A stretch of 64,000 nucleotides of DNA, taken from contig NC_079219.1 in NCBI RefSeq assembly GCF_029633865.1, positions 57,717,569-57,781,568 of the forward strand. Direction: 5' to 3'. This DNA is from Lampris incognitus. Lineage: Eukaryota; Chordata; Actinopteri; Lampriformes; Lampridae. Shown here piece by piece: positions 56,886 to 64,000 of the stretch. Each line of letters starts with the position of its first letter. The stretch's first letter is position 1. The translations under genes and the position numbers were made by a program. The notes under the pieces are model-generated. The model worked only from the letters and a program-made list of their open reading frames with translations. It was not told the DNA's origin and searched no databases.

Positions 56886-57027
56886 TGCTGTTGACAATGG
56901 CGTATTTTTCTCAGCCGTTTGCTGGTAGGTGCGGGTGAGAGTTTGTCGACGGTTCTGTGCATGTCGTTGACATTTATCCATGGCAAATCTTGCAGGCATC
57001 GCGACAAATATGCCATTGTCAACAGCA
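56886..57027. repeat. Inverted repeat pair, about 21 bp
   Basis: GCTGTTGACAATGGCGTATTT at about 56888 is the inverted partner of AATATGCCATTGTCAACAGC at 57007-57026. It lies directly left of the TRIM-like element. Could be a small MITE or hairpin; function unknown. Confidence 0.7.
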
Positions 57028-57047
57028 GTGGCTGGAATCTAACACTA

Positions 57048-57425
57048 GTTTACACTACTGATAAGACACGTTAGCCCCCTAGCTAACGGGTCTGACCCTT
57101 TAGCCGAGTGGTTAGTGATGTCGCCTTGTGGCGCAGTACACCCCGTATCGAATCCCGCACCGGGCAAGAAAATAACCGCTTACATTGGTGGCAGCGGTGG
57201 GATCCGGAAGTGTGCAGATCCTCAGAAGTCTCTTCGGAGCGTGGGAAGAACAAAGCGCGAGGGCGCGCTTCCGGGGAGAGGGTGACGACTGTAAACTACT
57301 AATGAGACACGTTAGCCCCCTAGCTAACGGGTCTGACCCTTTAGCCGAGCGGTTAGCGATGTAGCCTTGTGGCGCGGTACACCCCGTATCGAATCCCGCA
57401 CCGGGCAAGATAATAACCGGTTACA
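57048..57425 (+). mobile_element. TRIM-like miniature LTR element with tRNA-like LTRs
   Basis: Two direct repeats of about 136 bp (57048-57184 and 57290-57425) with terminal TGTAAAC (right copy) and TTACA enclose 105 bp. The repeats carry A-box TAGCCGAGTGG (57101-57111) and a B-box-like GTATCGAATCC (57145-57155), 44 bp apart as in a tRNA gene. Directly after the left repeat comes TTGGTGGCAGCGGTGGGAT (57185-57203), complementary to the 3' end of tRNA-Leu(AAG/UAG) plus CCA. Before the right repeat is a purine run GGGGAGAGGG. No coding capacity. The first bases of the left repeat are degraded and I see no clear target duplication. Confidence 0.75.
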
Positions 57426-57557
57426 CCGGCATTGCCGGAGGTTTTAGTCCATCCATCCCGACGACCGTTATCCCTTCCCGCCCTCCCGCTGCGGCGTTCG
57501 GTTAGTCGGTCGGCTTCTAAGCTAATTCACGTTAGCTAGCTAGCTAGCTAGCTAGCT

Positions 57558-57595
57558 AACGAGTGCTGCTAGCTAGCTAGCTAGCAGCACTCGTT
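57558..57595. repeat. Perfect 38-bp palindrome within a GCTA repeat
   Basis: The 19-base arm AACGAGTGCTGCTAGCTAG is followed by its exact reverse complement. Directly left is a further (GCTA)n run (57534-57557). Confidence 0.95.
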
Positions 57596-57946
57596 CGCAT
57601 CTGAACTTGTACCCCGCCGCCACCATGTTTGATTCTGTCCTTTACTTAACCCCACAGAATGGACGGTTACAGCTGAATGCCCGGCTCAGACTACACGAAT
57701 TCAGGCCGATTTTGACCCTGTCGCGTCGCTGCCGACCAGCGTCAGACGCCCCACGACCCCGGACTCGACAAGTCTCGCGGTTTTTCCTTAGCGTTTTCCG
57801 TCAAGTTCGACACCCCTGACCGACGCACCAAGACGTGTTCCTGACGCCGACCAATAGGATAACAGAATGCCCTCTGGCGCGCATGCGTGAACGAAGATGG
57901 CGATTTTTTTTTTGGCTGATTTTCTTGACACGGACGCGTTCGTTAC

Positions 57947-58087
57947 CTCGAGTTCTCTTTGAAGGGCAGACAGCTCATATTGTCCTCTTGGTGACACCCA
58001 GGGACGGGCCCACAATCGCCTTTTCTTTATTTTCTCTTTCTTTTCCGAGCGCAAGACCGCTAGCGTCGCACACAGCGCTTCCGCCAT
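57947..58087 (-). pseudogene. Harbinger/HARBI1-like transposase first exon (isolated)
   Basis: Minus-strand reading of 47 codons starts MAEALCATLAVLRSEKKEKI and continues KKRRLWARPWVSPRGQ, the N-terminal pattern of PIF/Harbinger-type nucleases (KRRxWxRPW). It ends at CTCGAG followed by gtaacg, a plausible donor. No later exon with the DDE nuclease domain was found on the minus strand to the left, so it is either a remnant or the 5' exon of a gene whose other exons I cannot see. A poly-T (on plus) at 57906-57913 follows. Confidence 0.5.
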
Positions 58088-58140
58088 GATTGACACTTCC
58101 TGACCCGCCTCCCCGACGACCTATGAACTCGCGTACGGTC

Positions 58141-58258
58141 TTTTTTTTTCTTTTTAAGAACTTTATTAACAAAAGTGAACAAAAATAGTATACAACAACG
58201 TCAATCAACAATAGTCACATTATTAAATGTATACAACATTAACACATATATTATCATA
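58141..58258 (-). mobile_element. Short 3' retro-insertion with 15-bp TSD
   Basis: A poly-T start on plus (58141-58149), a TTTATT (AATAAA on minus) at 58163-58168 and AT-rich sequence, enclosed by exact 15-bp repeats AACTCGCGTACGGTC at 58126-58140 and 58259-58273. This is the signature of target-primed insertion of a short, 5'-truncated polyadenylated RNA. Confidence 0.85.
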
Positions 58259-58749
58259 AACTCGCGTACGGTCGTGATGACGACAGATGACGCGGTGACG
58301 TCAGCATACGACGATGGGCGGGATCATGCTTGCAGCGGGGCGGGGACCGTTCAAGATGGCGGCCGGAGCGGACCGTCTTTGCAACGCTGTGTGCCAGGCG
58401 TTTGAAAGACTCGTGAAAAGCCTACTATTTGTCAAGTTTAACTGCCTGTTTATTGTTCAAGTGAGACTTTTCACTCGGCGCGCAAAGAGTTTATCCTGAA
58501 ATGGGGGGAAAAAACCACGTGTTTTCTCGTCTCTTTCAAGTGAAGACCACAAAGCTAGCTTAGCGTGTGCGCTAGCTAGCTAGCGGTGGCCATGGTTACG
58601 CGCAAGACGGAGGTGATTTGGCGGCCCGTTGCATAACGGAGGAGGAGTTCCCGTCTTTGCCAGCTACGCCAAGTAAGAACCATAAAAACCATATGATCCT
58701 GTCAACTCGTCCCTGGTCAGTAATGTCCACTCTCAGCTTGCCACCTCCA

Positions 58750-59620
58750 CAAAGCTTATCGACAATAGATCCAACATGAGTGAGGGCAAAATCTCCGACC
58801 TGAACAACAAGGTGGATTGTGTGGTTTCCGACCTTAAGGCTGTCACCATGACGATGTCAGGTTTATGCAAAGGAGAATGGATGACCTAGACTCCTACTCG
58901 AGAAGGAGGAACTTAATGCTAATGGGAGTCCCTGAATCTGCTCAAGTAAAACGTTCGCCTTGAAGTAATAAAGATTTGCCAGGTTGCCCTGCCCTGCCCT
59001 GGTGTGCAGACAAATGCTCGCAAGACAAATGCTCACAATACTAATAGAAAAAGAGACAAATGCTCACAAATTGTTTTACAATCTTTATTTTTCAAAAAGT
59101 CAACTGAACATTCTGTTGCATGTCACATAAGACATGTCACATAGGCCTGAGCATGTGAGAGGGATCACATCTCCCTGACAAATGAAATGGTGATCTTAAA
59201 GATAATCATGATTATAAAACAATTTGTGAGCATTTCTCTTGTGAGCATTTGTCTTGTGAGCATTTGTCATGGAATCCCCTGCCCTGCATGAAAGATAAGC
59301 TTGTGGATGCCGTTGACACTGTTCATCGCCTTGGGAAGAAGCGACAGTCCACCGATGATACCGGACCCAGAGGGATCATTCTCCAGTTTGTCTCGCGTTT
59401 CTGCAGGGATGCGGTGTGGAAGGCGGCAAAGAACTCGTCCTCCTTGAGAGATCGTGGTTTGCAGTTCAAGGAGGATTTCCCCAAGGGGGACCGAGAGAGG
59501 AGGCAGAGGCTGTGGCCTGAAGTGCAGAGGGCTCGTGCAGCGGGGAAGACGGCGTTCTTCGTTGGGGCCAGAGCGTGCATTGATGGAGAAGGCGAGATCA
59601 TCCTAACTGACTGACTACAT
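58750..59620 (+). pseudogene. L1-type ORF1 remnant, interrupted by MITE-3
   Basis: Left part reads RRMDDLDSYSRRRNLMLMGV followed by PESAQ. Right part (59290-59614) reads VDAVDTVHRLGKKRQSTDDT, PRGIILQFVSRFCRDAVWKA, DRERRQRLWPEVQRARAAGK and TAFFVGARACIDG: the RRM and C-terminal domain of L1-like ORF1 proteins in fish. Frame breaks and the MITE make it non-functional. Confidence 0.82.
59002..59277. mobile_element. MITE-3, hAT-like, inside the L1-type remnant
   Basis: GACAAATGCTCACAA and its inverse form the ends, present three times in series at each end (left 59009-59066, right 59224-59268). Flanked by CCTGCCCTG at 58993-59001 and 59278-59286, an 8-9 bp target duplication as made by hAT transposases. 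Confidence 0.85.
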
Positions 59621-60239
59621 GTGCGAGATTCACAGTTCTTCCTCCTGTGAAGATGCCTCCTACCTCATAAGGTGATTGACTCTCTCGCTTTACAAATATG
59701 GAGGGAAAATTGCTCCAGTCAGATTCATTTTAGTTCATTTTGACACTTTGATATATGGATCTACTTGTATGTTGTTGCAGTAAGGAGCATTTTATTGTGG
59801 AAGATCCAAGTACCTTAGCCACATTAAGGGTATAACTTGGCTTATACATTATTTTCAAAGAGGTATTTTTCATGTAATTTGAAACACTGAGGTGCTAAGT
59901 TAGCTACTGACCTATTTTCCAAGGTTCTAAGCCTTTTCTACATCTACACAAAAGAGGTTATAATCAACTTTTGTTAAGGAAAAAAAAACAAACTTGTAGT
60001 GTGGCCAGTCTGGCGGCCAAGAAAGGACACGAATTTATATCAGTAGCCTGACATGGTGCCATCGTGAAAGACAAAAAATATTGTGTAGTCTGATCTGGGC
60101 ATTACTTGATTATTACTTTATTAACATAAATCCTTCAATCATAACGTTCCGTTACTTTCAGCGCTAGCCAGCATCATCACTCAGGGTCTGTGTCACACTG
60201 TAATTGCTCCCCGGAAGCACAAACTAGGAACAACAATCC

Positions 60240-60330
60240 TACTGTCACAGGCCTAAGAGTACATCTGTCACCATCTTACAATGCTGTGATTGCAAACGTT
60301 CCCCAATCCTCTGTGAATAGTACACATGGC
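60240..60330 (+). repeat. Short dispersed repeat shared with 62395-62455
   Basis: GAGTACATCTGTCACCATCT, GCTGTGATTGCAAACG and TTCCCCAAT match the second site in order. No recognisable function. Confidence 0.6.
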
Positions 60331-60546
60331 CATCGAAACTCTAGCTAATATAACAAATACGTGTATTTGCGAATCAGTAACATTCTTCATTTCATTTCAT
60401 GCACCTGCGCACATGAAATGAAACGAAACATCGTTTTCCCCAGCCCACAGCAGTGCAACACAAAGACAAAAACACATATCTACACTGCAAGAACACATCT
60501 ATCCAAACTACAAAAAAAACCTACAAAAACCACAAAACACTTATAT

Positions 60547-60951
60547 CTGTCAGAACTGCCAGTCTGCATGGGCTAGCAGTTAGCTTAGGCTGCACAGCTT
60601 CCGCGTCCTGTCAGACCGCCCTCGGTGATTCCTCCTCAGGCGCAGCACCAGGCAGGGCCATGGTCCCTGGGCCCACCGGACGTAGCAGACCAAGCTCTCC
60701 CGGTCAACCCAACACCAGCTCTCCCAGCCAAACACTTTCGACACACCTCACCACACGGCACACGACGACACCAAAAACACAGTCAACACTCGGTGTTATC
60801 GGAACTGCTGGTCTGCATGGGCTAGCAGTTAGCTTAGCCTGCCCCGCTTCCGCGTCCTGTCAGACCGCCCTCAGTGTTACCGCCTCGGTCGTAGGATGCA
60901 GGAGACCAAGCCCTCCCAGCTGATCCAGCGCCAGCTCTCCCAGCCAGCAAA
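60547..60951 (+). repeat. Tandem duplication, period about 244 bp
   Basis: GTCTGCATGGGCTAGCAGTT, CTTCCGCGTCCTGTCAGACC and CAGCTCTCCCAGCCA occur twice in the same order (60570-60735 and 60814-60948). Possibly the 5' region of a retroelement; no coding meaning seen. Confidence 0.85.
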
Positions 60952-61002
60952 CGAAGAAACAAACTTAGATGCAGACATGGACAAAGACACTGCATGGACA
61001 GT

Positions 61003-61103
61003 ACTGGGTGAGGCTGCCGCAAACTTAAGTTTGTGCCGCCATCTTCCCCCACCAATACTGTGTGAGGCCGCTGCAAACAGGAATTTGCACCGCCATCTCC
61101 TCA
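61003..61103 (-). promoter_or_regulatory. Two tandem units, each with a CCGCCATCT (YY1-like) core
   Basis: CGCCATCTTCC at 61038 and CGCCATCTCCT at 61092 lie in a duplicated unit with GTGAGGC and GCAAAC in common. Reads as AAGATGGCGG on the minus strand. Resembles the internal promoter repeats of LINE 5' UTRs; inference only. Confidence 0.4.
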
Positions 61104-61159
61104 CACCGGAAGCAAAAAAAAAACCCCAATATGAAACCAATCTTTGGTTTCGGTCGTTA

Positions 61160-61300
61160 TGCCACTATATTGTTTATAAGGGTGGGGATACCTGCAGTCA
61201 GTTGAGACTGAAGAAGTCACTTAGATGAGTGACGAAACGTTTCTCTCAATAAACGTTGTGTCCAGATGAACTGATCCACCTTTCTGTGATAAAGACAAAC
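61160..61300 (+). repeat. Terminal piece of a dispersed retroelement (Penelope-like?)
   Basis: GGGATACCTGCAGTCAGTTG, GATGAGTGACGAAACGTTTC and GTGTCCAGATGAACTGATCC are phrases common at the ends of a widespread fish retroelement, which I tentatively link to Penelope-like elements. Confidence 0.5.
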
Positions 61301-61903
61301 TACTTTGCATTTGAAGTAAACACTATGTGCATGCACTACACTATCTGTATTGGCTGTACATCTGTGTATCAAATCCGTTAGGAAAAAAGATACTTCATGA
61401 ATTTGACTTGACATAATGTAGCAGACCTGTGGAATGGAGGGGGGGGGGGTCTTACTGTACATATTACAGTGATACCATTACACGGGATAAGGTTTCCTCT
61501 GTGAGCAGGAAAGCACTCCAGAACCAGAAACAAGACCAACACACACACCGAAATTACCGCTGCCAGGACAATCAAGAGGGGGATTCCACTTGGTTTTGAG
61601 AGGGAAACTAGATATGTTCTCTGTTTCTCTTCACTAAAGCGCCGCCTCGTCCCTCTATTCTCTCCGCTCTTTTCTCCCCTTCCCTTGCTCTTGCTAAGCG
61701 TGTCCTCAGCCCTGATTGAGCCGATTCTCTTGTCTCTCGCTCGACAGAGTGAACCGGCCGCCTGTGTCAACACAAACGTGGTCATGGGCTCACTGACTTA
61801 CAGAAATCTGTAATCTGTGTGAAAAAAATGCTACATGTACAAGAAGAACCAGACTGCATGGACAACACTGTATAATTTCTTCTTCTTAGGAATCATTATG
61901 TTG

Positions 61904-62318
61904 GGGCATCCGAGTAGCGTAGCGGTCTATTTCGTTGCCTACCATCACGGGGATCGCCGGTTAGAATCCCTGTGTTACCTCCGGTTTGGTCGGGAGTCCC
62001 TACAGACACAATTGGCCGTGTCTGCGGGTGGGAAGCTGGATGTGGGCTTGTGTCCTGGTCGCTGCACTAGCGCCTCCTCTGGTCGGTCGGGGCACCTGTT
62101 CGGGGGGGGGTAGCGTGACCCTCCCACGCGCTACGTTCCCCCGGTGAAACTCCTCACTGTCAGGTGAGAAGAAGCAGCTGGTGACTCCACATGTATGGGA
62201 GGAAGCATGTGGTAGTCTGCAGCCCTCCCCAGATCGGTAGAGGGGGTGGAGCAGAGACCGGGACGGCTCGGAAAGAGTGGGGGTAATTGGCCGGATACAG
62301 TTAGGGAGAAAAAGGGGG
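61904..62318 (+). repeat. SINE-A copy 17
   Basis: Full-length plus copy with head GGGGCATCCGAGTAGCGTAG, body GAAACTCCTCACTGTCAGGT and tail GGGAGAAAAAGGGGGC. Confidence 0.9.
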
Positions 62319-62394
62319 CGAGGAGATGGCGACAGGTGTAGTCTTAGGCCCCCCCCTGGTTCAGGGATGGTTATTCCTTCTTCTATTGGGGGGG

Positions 62395-62455
62395 CGAGAG
62401 TACACCTGTCCCCGTCTTACACTGCTGGGATTGCAACTATTCCCAATTGAGCATG
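62395..62455 (+). repeat. Second site of the 60240-60330 repeat
   Basis: GAGTACACCTGTCCCCGTCT, CACTGCTGGGATTGCAACTA and TTCCCAATTG. Confidence 0.6.
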
Positions 62456-63373
62456 CTCAAAGACAATTGAAAATCACATTAACACAAATACAACCAGCCA
62501 CAAAATGGCCACAAGGTCTCCCTGAATAGGTGATCAGGTAGGTAAAAATTGATCCTTGATGGAGCGATAGTTGGTGAGAGCGTTACCGAAAACATGCAGT
62601 CAGTTTTAAAGTCAGCGAATAAAACCAGGCTTAAATAGGTGAACTGAAGCCAGAGATCGGATATGTGTGGGTAGATTACTCTGCCTCTTCTGCTAAAAAA
62701 CTGTCCAGCCTTATCCAACACTGCACCATATCTCTCAATGTCATAAAACTTAACAAAAAAAAACACATTTTAATGATTTCGGGGGCAGAATCACCATCCG
62801 CACCCTCAGGCCTCCGACATGACTCCGCTCCCTCACCGTCTTGTTCCTCGCTCCTTCTCTCATAAACCAAAACTGCTCCGTGTTAGCCCCTCTCCCTGCC
62901 CCTCACAACTGCAAATCTGCCACAGAGCTACACAACTCCTACCCCCAGACGCACTCAAAAGCCCCCCCCCCCCAGCCCACCCCACCCCTCCACCGTTCCT
63001 CCGTCCCATCCTGCCTCCTCTCCTCTGGTTCCATTTTCATTGGGGTTATATGAGTCGGTACCGCAGCCCGTCTGACCACCCGTCGCCATGGCAACTGACG
63101 GCAAACATTTATCAAGCCAAACTGGGTCCAGATTCTCCTAACCACACATTCGGCTCTGGGCGCTACTGGTACTGCTGTATTTGTGTGTCTTCCCCCCCCC
63201 CTCCTTTTTTGGGGGGTGGGGGGGGGTTTATATATGCAGAGCCTTCTCCATAGCTGCCCCCCCCCACTCTGAAACTCTCCCCCCAAACACATCAGAGACT
63301 GCACCGATCAGCCCACGCTGCAACCATGCATCAGAACTCACCTCTTCAGAATCGCTTTGAACGTGGGGTTAAT

Positions 63374-63564
63374 GTGGTTCGCTTGCTCAAGGTGGTAAAA
63401 ACGGGCCTTCTGCCTTCAGTACGGGATGAGCTGGACCACGCCGTGGTCCGGACTGCTCAGATCCGCATCAGAGACAAACATAAGCATCCCCGACAGTCTA
63501 GCATCCCCATCCCAGTGTTTGGGTTGTTCTGGACTGTTTTTACCACCTTGAAAAAGTGAACCAC
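63374..63564. mobile_element. MITE-4, inverted repeats of about 29 bp
   Basis: GTGGTTCGCTTGCTCAAGGT (63374 on) pairs with the inverse ACCTTGAAAAAGTGAACCAC (63545-63564), with GGTAAAAAC / GTTTTTACC inside. About 190 bp. Type of transposase unknown. The short open frame across it is not convincing as a gene. Confidence 0.7.
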
Positions 63565-63747
63565 CGGAGCCAAAGCGGCGCTAAACGGCCGTTTCCCCCC
63601 TCCCCGAATGCTGTGACGAAACAGCCAGGAAGAGGAAACGCATTAAGAAAGTGTTGTTAATTTGTTCAGGGGGGGGGGGTTTATCTATCAAGTATGAGAA
63701 CGTCACTATACGTCTCTCATTTTTCAGAGAGAAATGCTTAGTGGTCA

Positions 63748-63881
63748 GTTGCCCTGTGATGGCCTGGCGGCCTGTCCAGGGTGTCCCCCCTCCTGCTGCC
63801 CCAGTGGCTGCTGGGATAGGCTCCAGCATCCCCGCCACCCTGAGAGCAGGATACGCGGTTTGCATAACGGATGGATGGATA
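63748..63881 (+). repeat. SINE-B2 tail fragment
   Basis: GATGGCCTGGCGGCCTGTCC, GGGATAGGCTCCAGCATCCC and GCATAACGGATGGATGGATA. The window ends in an (ATT)n run (63980-63999). Confidence 0.88.
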
Positions 63882-64000
63882 ATACTGTGTGTTGCATGTT
63901 GCTGGTGTGTTGCTTTTATGTTTATCTTACGTACAGCATTTTTTGTGTACATTGAAAAGTGCTATACAAATAAAATGCGTTATTATTATTATTATTATTG

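Larger units (their letters stand above)
57600..58500. promoter_or_regulatory. CpG-rich, promoter-like patch
   Basis: Contains GCGCGCATGCGTG (NRF1-like, near 57877) and AAGATGGCGGC (YY1-like, 58353-58363). The latter overlaps an ATG that opens MAAGADRLCNAVCQAFERLV on the plus strand (58356-58499). That short frame matches nothing I know. It may be a first exon, or the 5' end of the L1-type remnant that follows. Confidence 0.4.

Noticed and set aside
58314-58499. Plus-strand MAAGADRLCNAVCQ as first exon of a host gene
   Set aside because: No recognised family, no clear donor and no following exon; kept only as part of the promoter-like patch.
61378-61785. Minus-strand frame with a transmembrane-like stretch as itga10 exon 1
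   Set aside because: The hydrophobic part is about 70 residues from the ATG and lacks a good donor of the needed phase.
62640-62800. Plus-strand LINE reverse-transcriptase scrap (SASSAKKLSSLIQHCTISLN)
   Set aside because: Similarity to fish LINE proteins is plausible but too short and degraded to list as a feature.

Overview
The window is teleost-fish nuclear DNA. Three intron-rich vertebrate genes can be rebuilt exon by exon with canonical splice sites. The introns are packed with fish-type tRNA-derived SINEs, Tc1/mariner and hAT-like remnants, LINE fragments and kilobase-scale mini- and microsatellites. I cannot name the species.

Layout. (1) 1-4868, minus: the 5' two thirds of rnf115 (BCA2-type E3 ubiquitin ligase); its RING exon lies off the left edge. 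(2) 4869-5626: CpG-rich shared promoter. (3) 5627-17231, plus: complete coding sequence of polr3c (RNA polymerase III subunit RPC3), 12 coding exons, 552 codons. (4) 17865-54908, minus: itga10 (integrin alpha-10, collagen receptor). 29 coding exons (2-30) give about 1153 residues from the first propeller blade to the GFFxR tail; only the signal-peptide exon 1 was not found. polr3c and itga10 converge with about 630 bp between stop codons. (5) 55-64 kb: no confident host gene, but a CpG-rich promoter-like patch, a Harbinger/HARBI1-like first exon, an L1-type ORF1 remnant and many repeats.

The genes do not form a pathway. rnf115 is a ubiquitin ligase, polr3c a transcription subunit and itga10 a cell-surface collagen receptor. 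Mammals keep the rnf115/polr3c head-to-head pair and have ITGA10 nearby on 1q21, so this is conserved synteny in a compact form.

The most interesting signal is in the repeats. Two very small LTR elements (57.05-57.43 kb and 36.6-37.14 kb) have LTRs of about 135 bp that carry a tRNA-like module, with Pol III A and B boxes at tRNA spacing. Each is followed by a primer-binding site that fits the 3' end of a leucine tRNA, a different isoacceptor in each family. They look like TRIMs with an internal Pol III promoter in the LTR, an arrangement comparable to plant Cassandra elements, which carry 5S rRNA. Other notable points are about 17 copies of one roughly 430-bp SINE with intact A/B boxes, a TGTC-type VNTR that supplies the polypyrimidine tract of the itga10 I-domain exon, and several MITEs with clear inverted repeats or target-site duplications.
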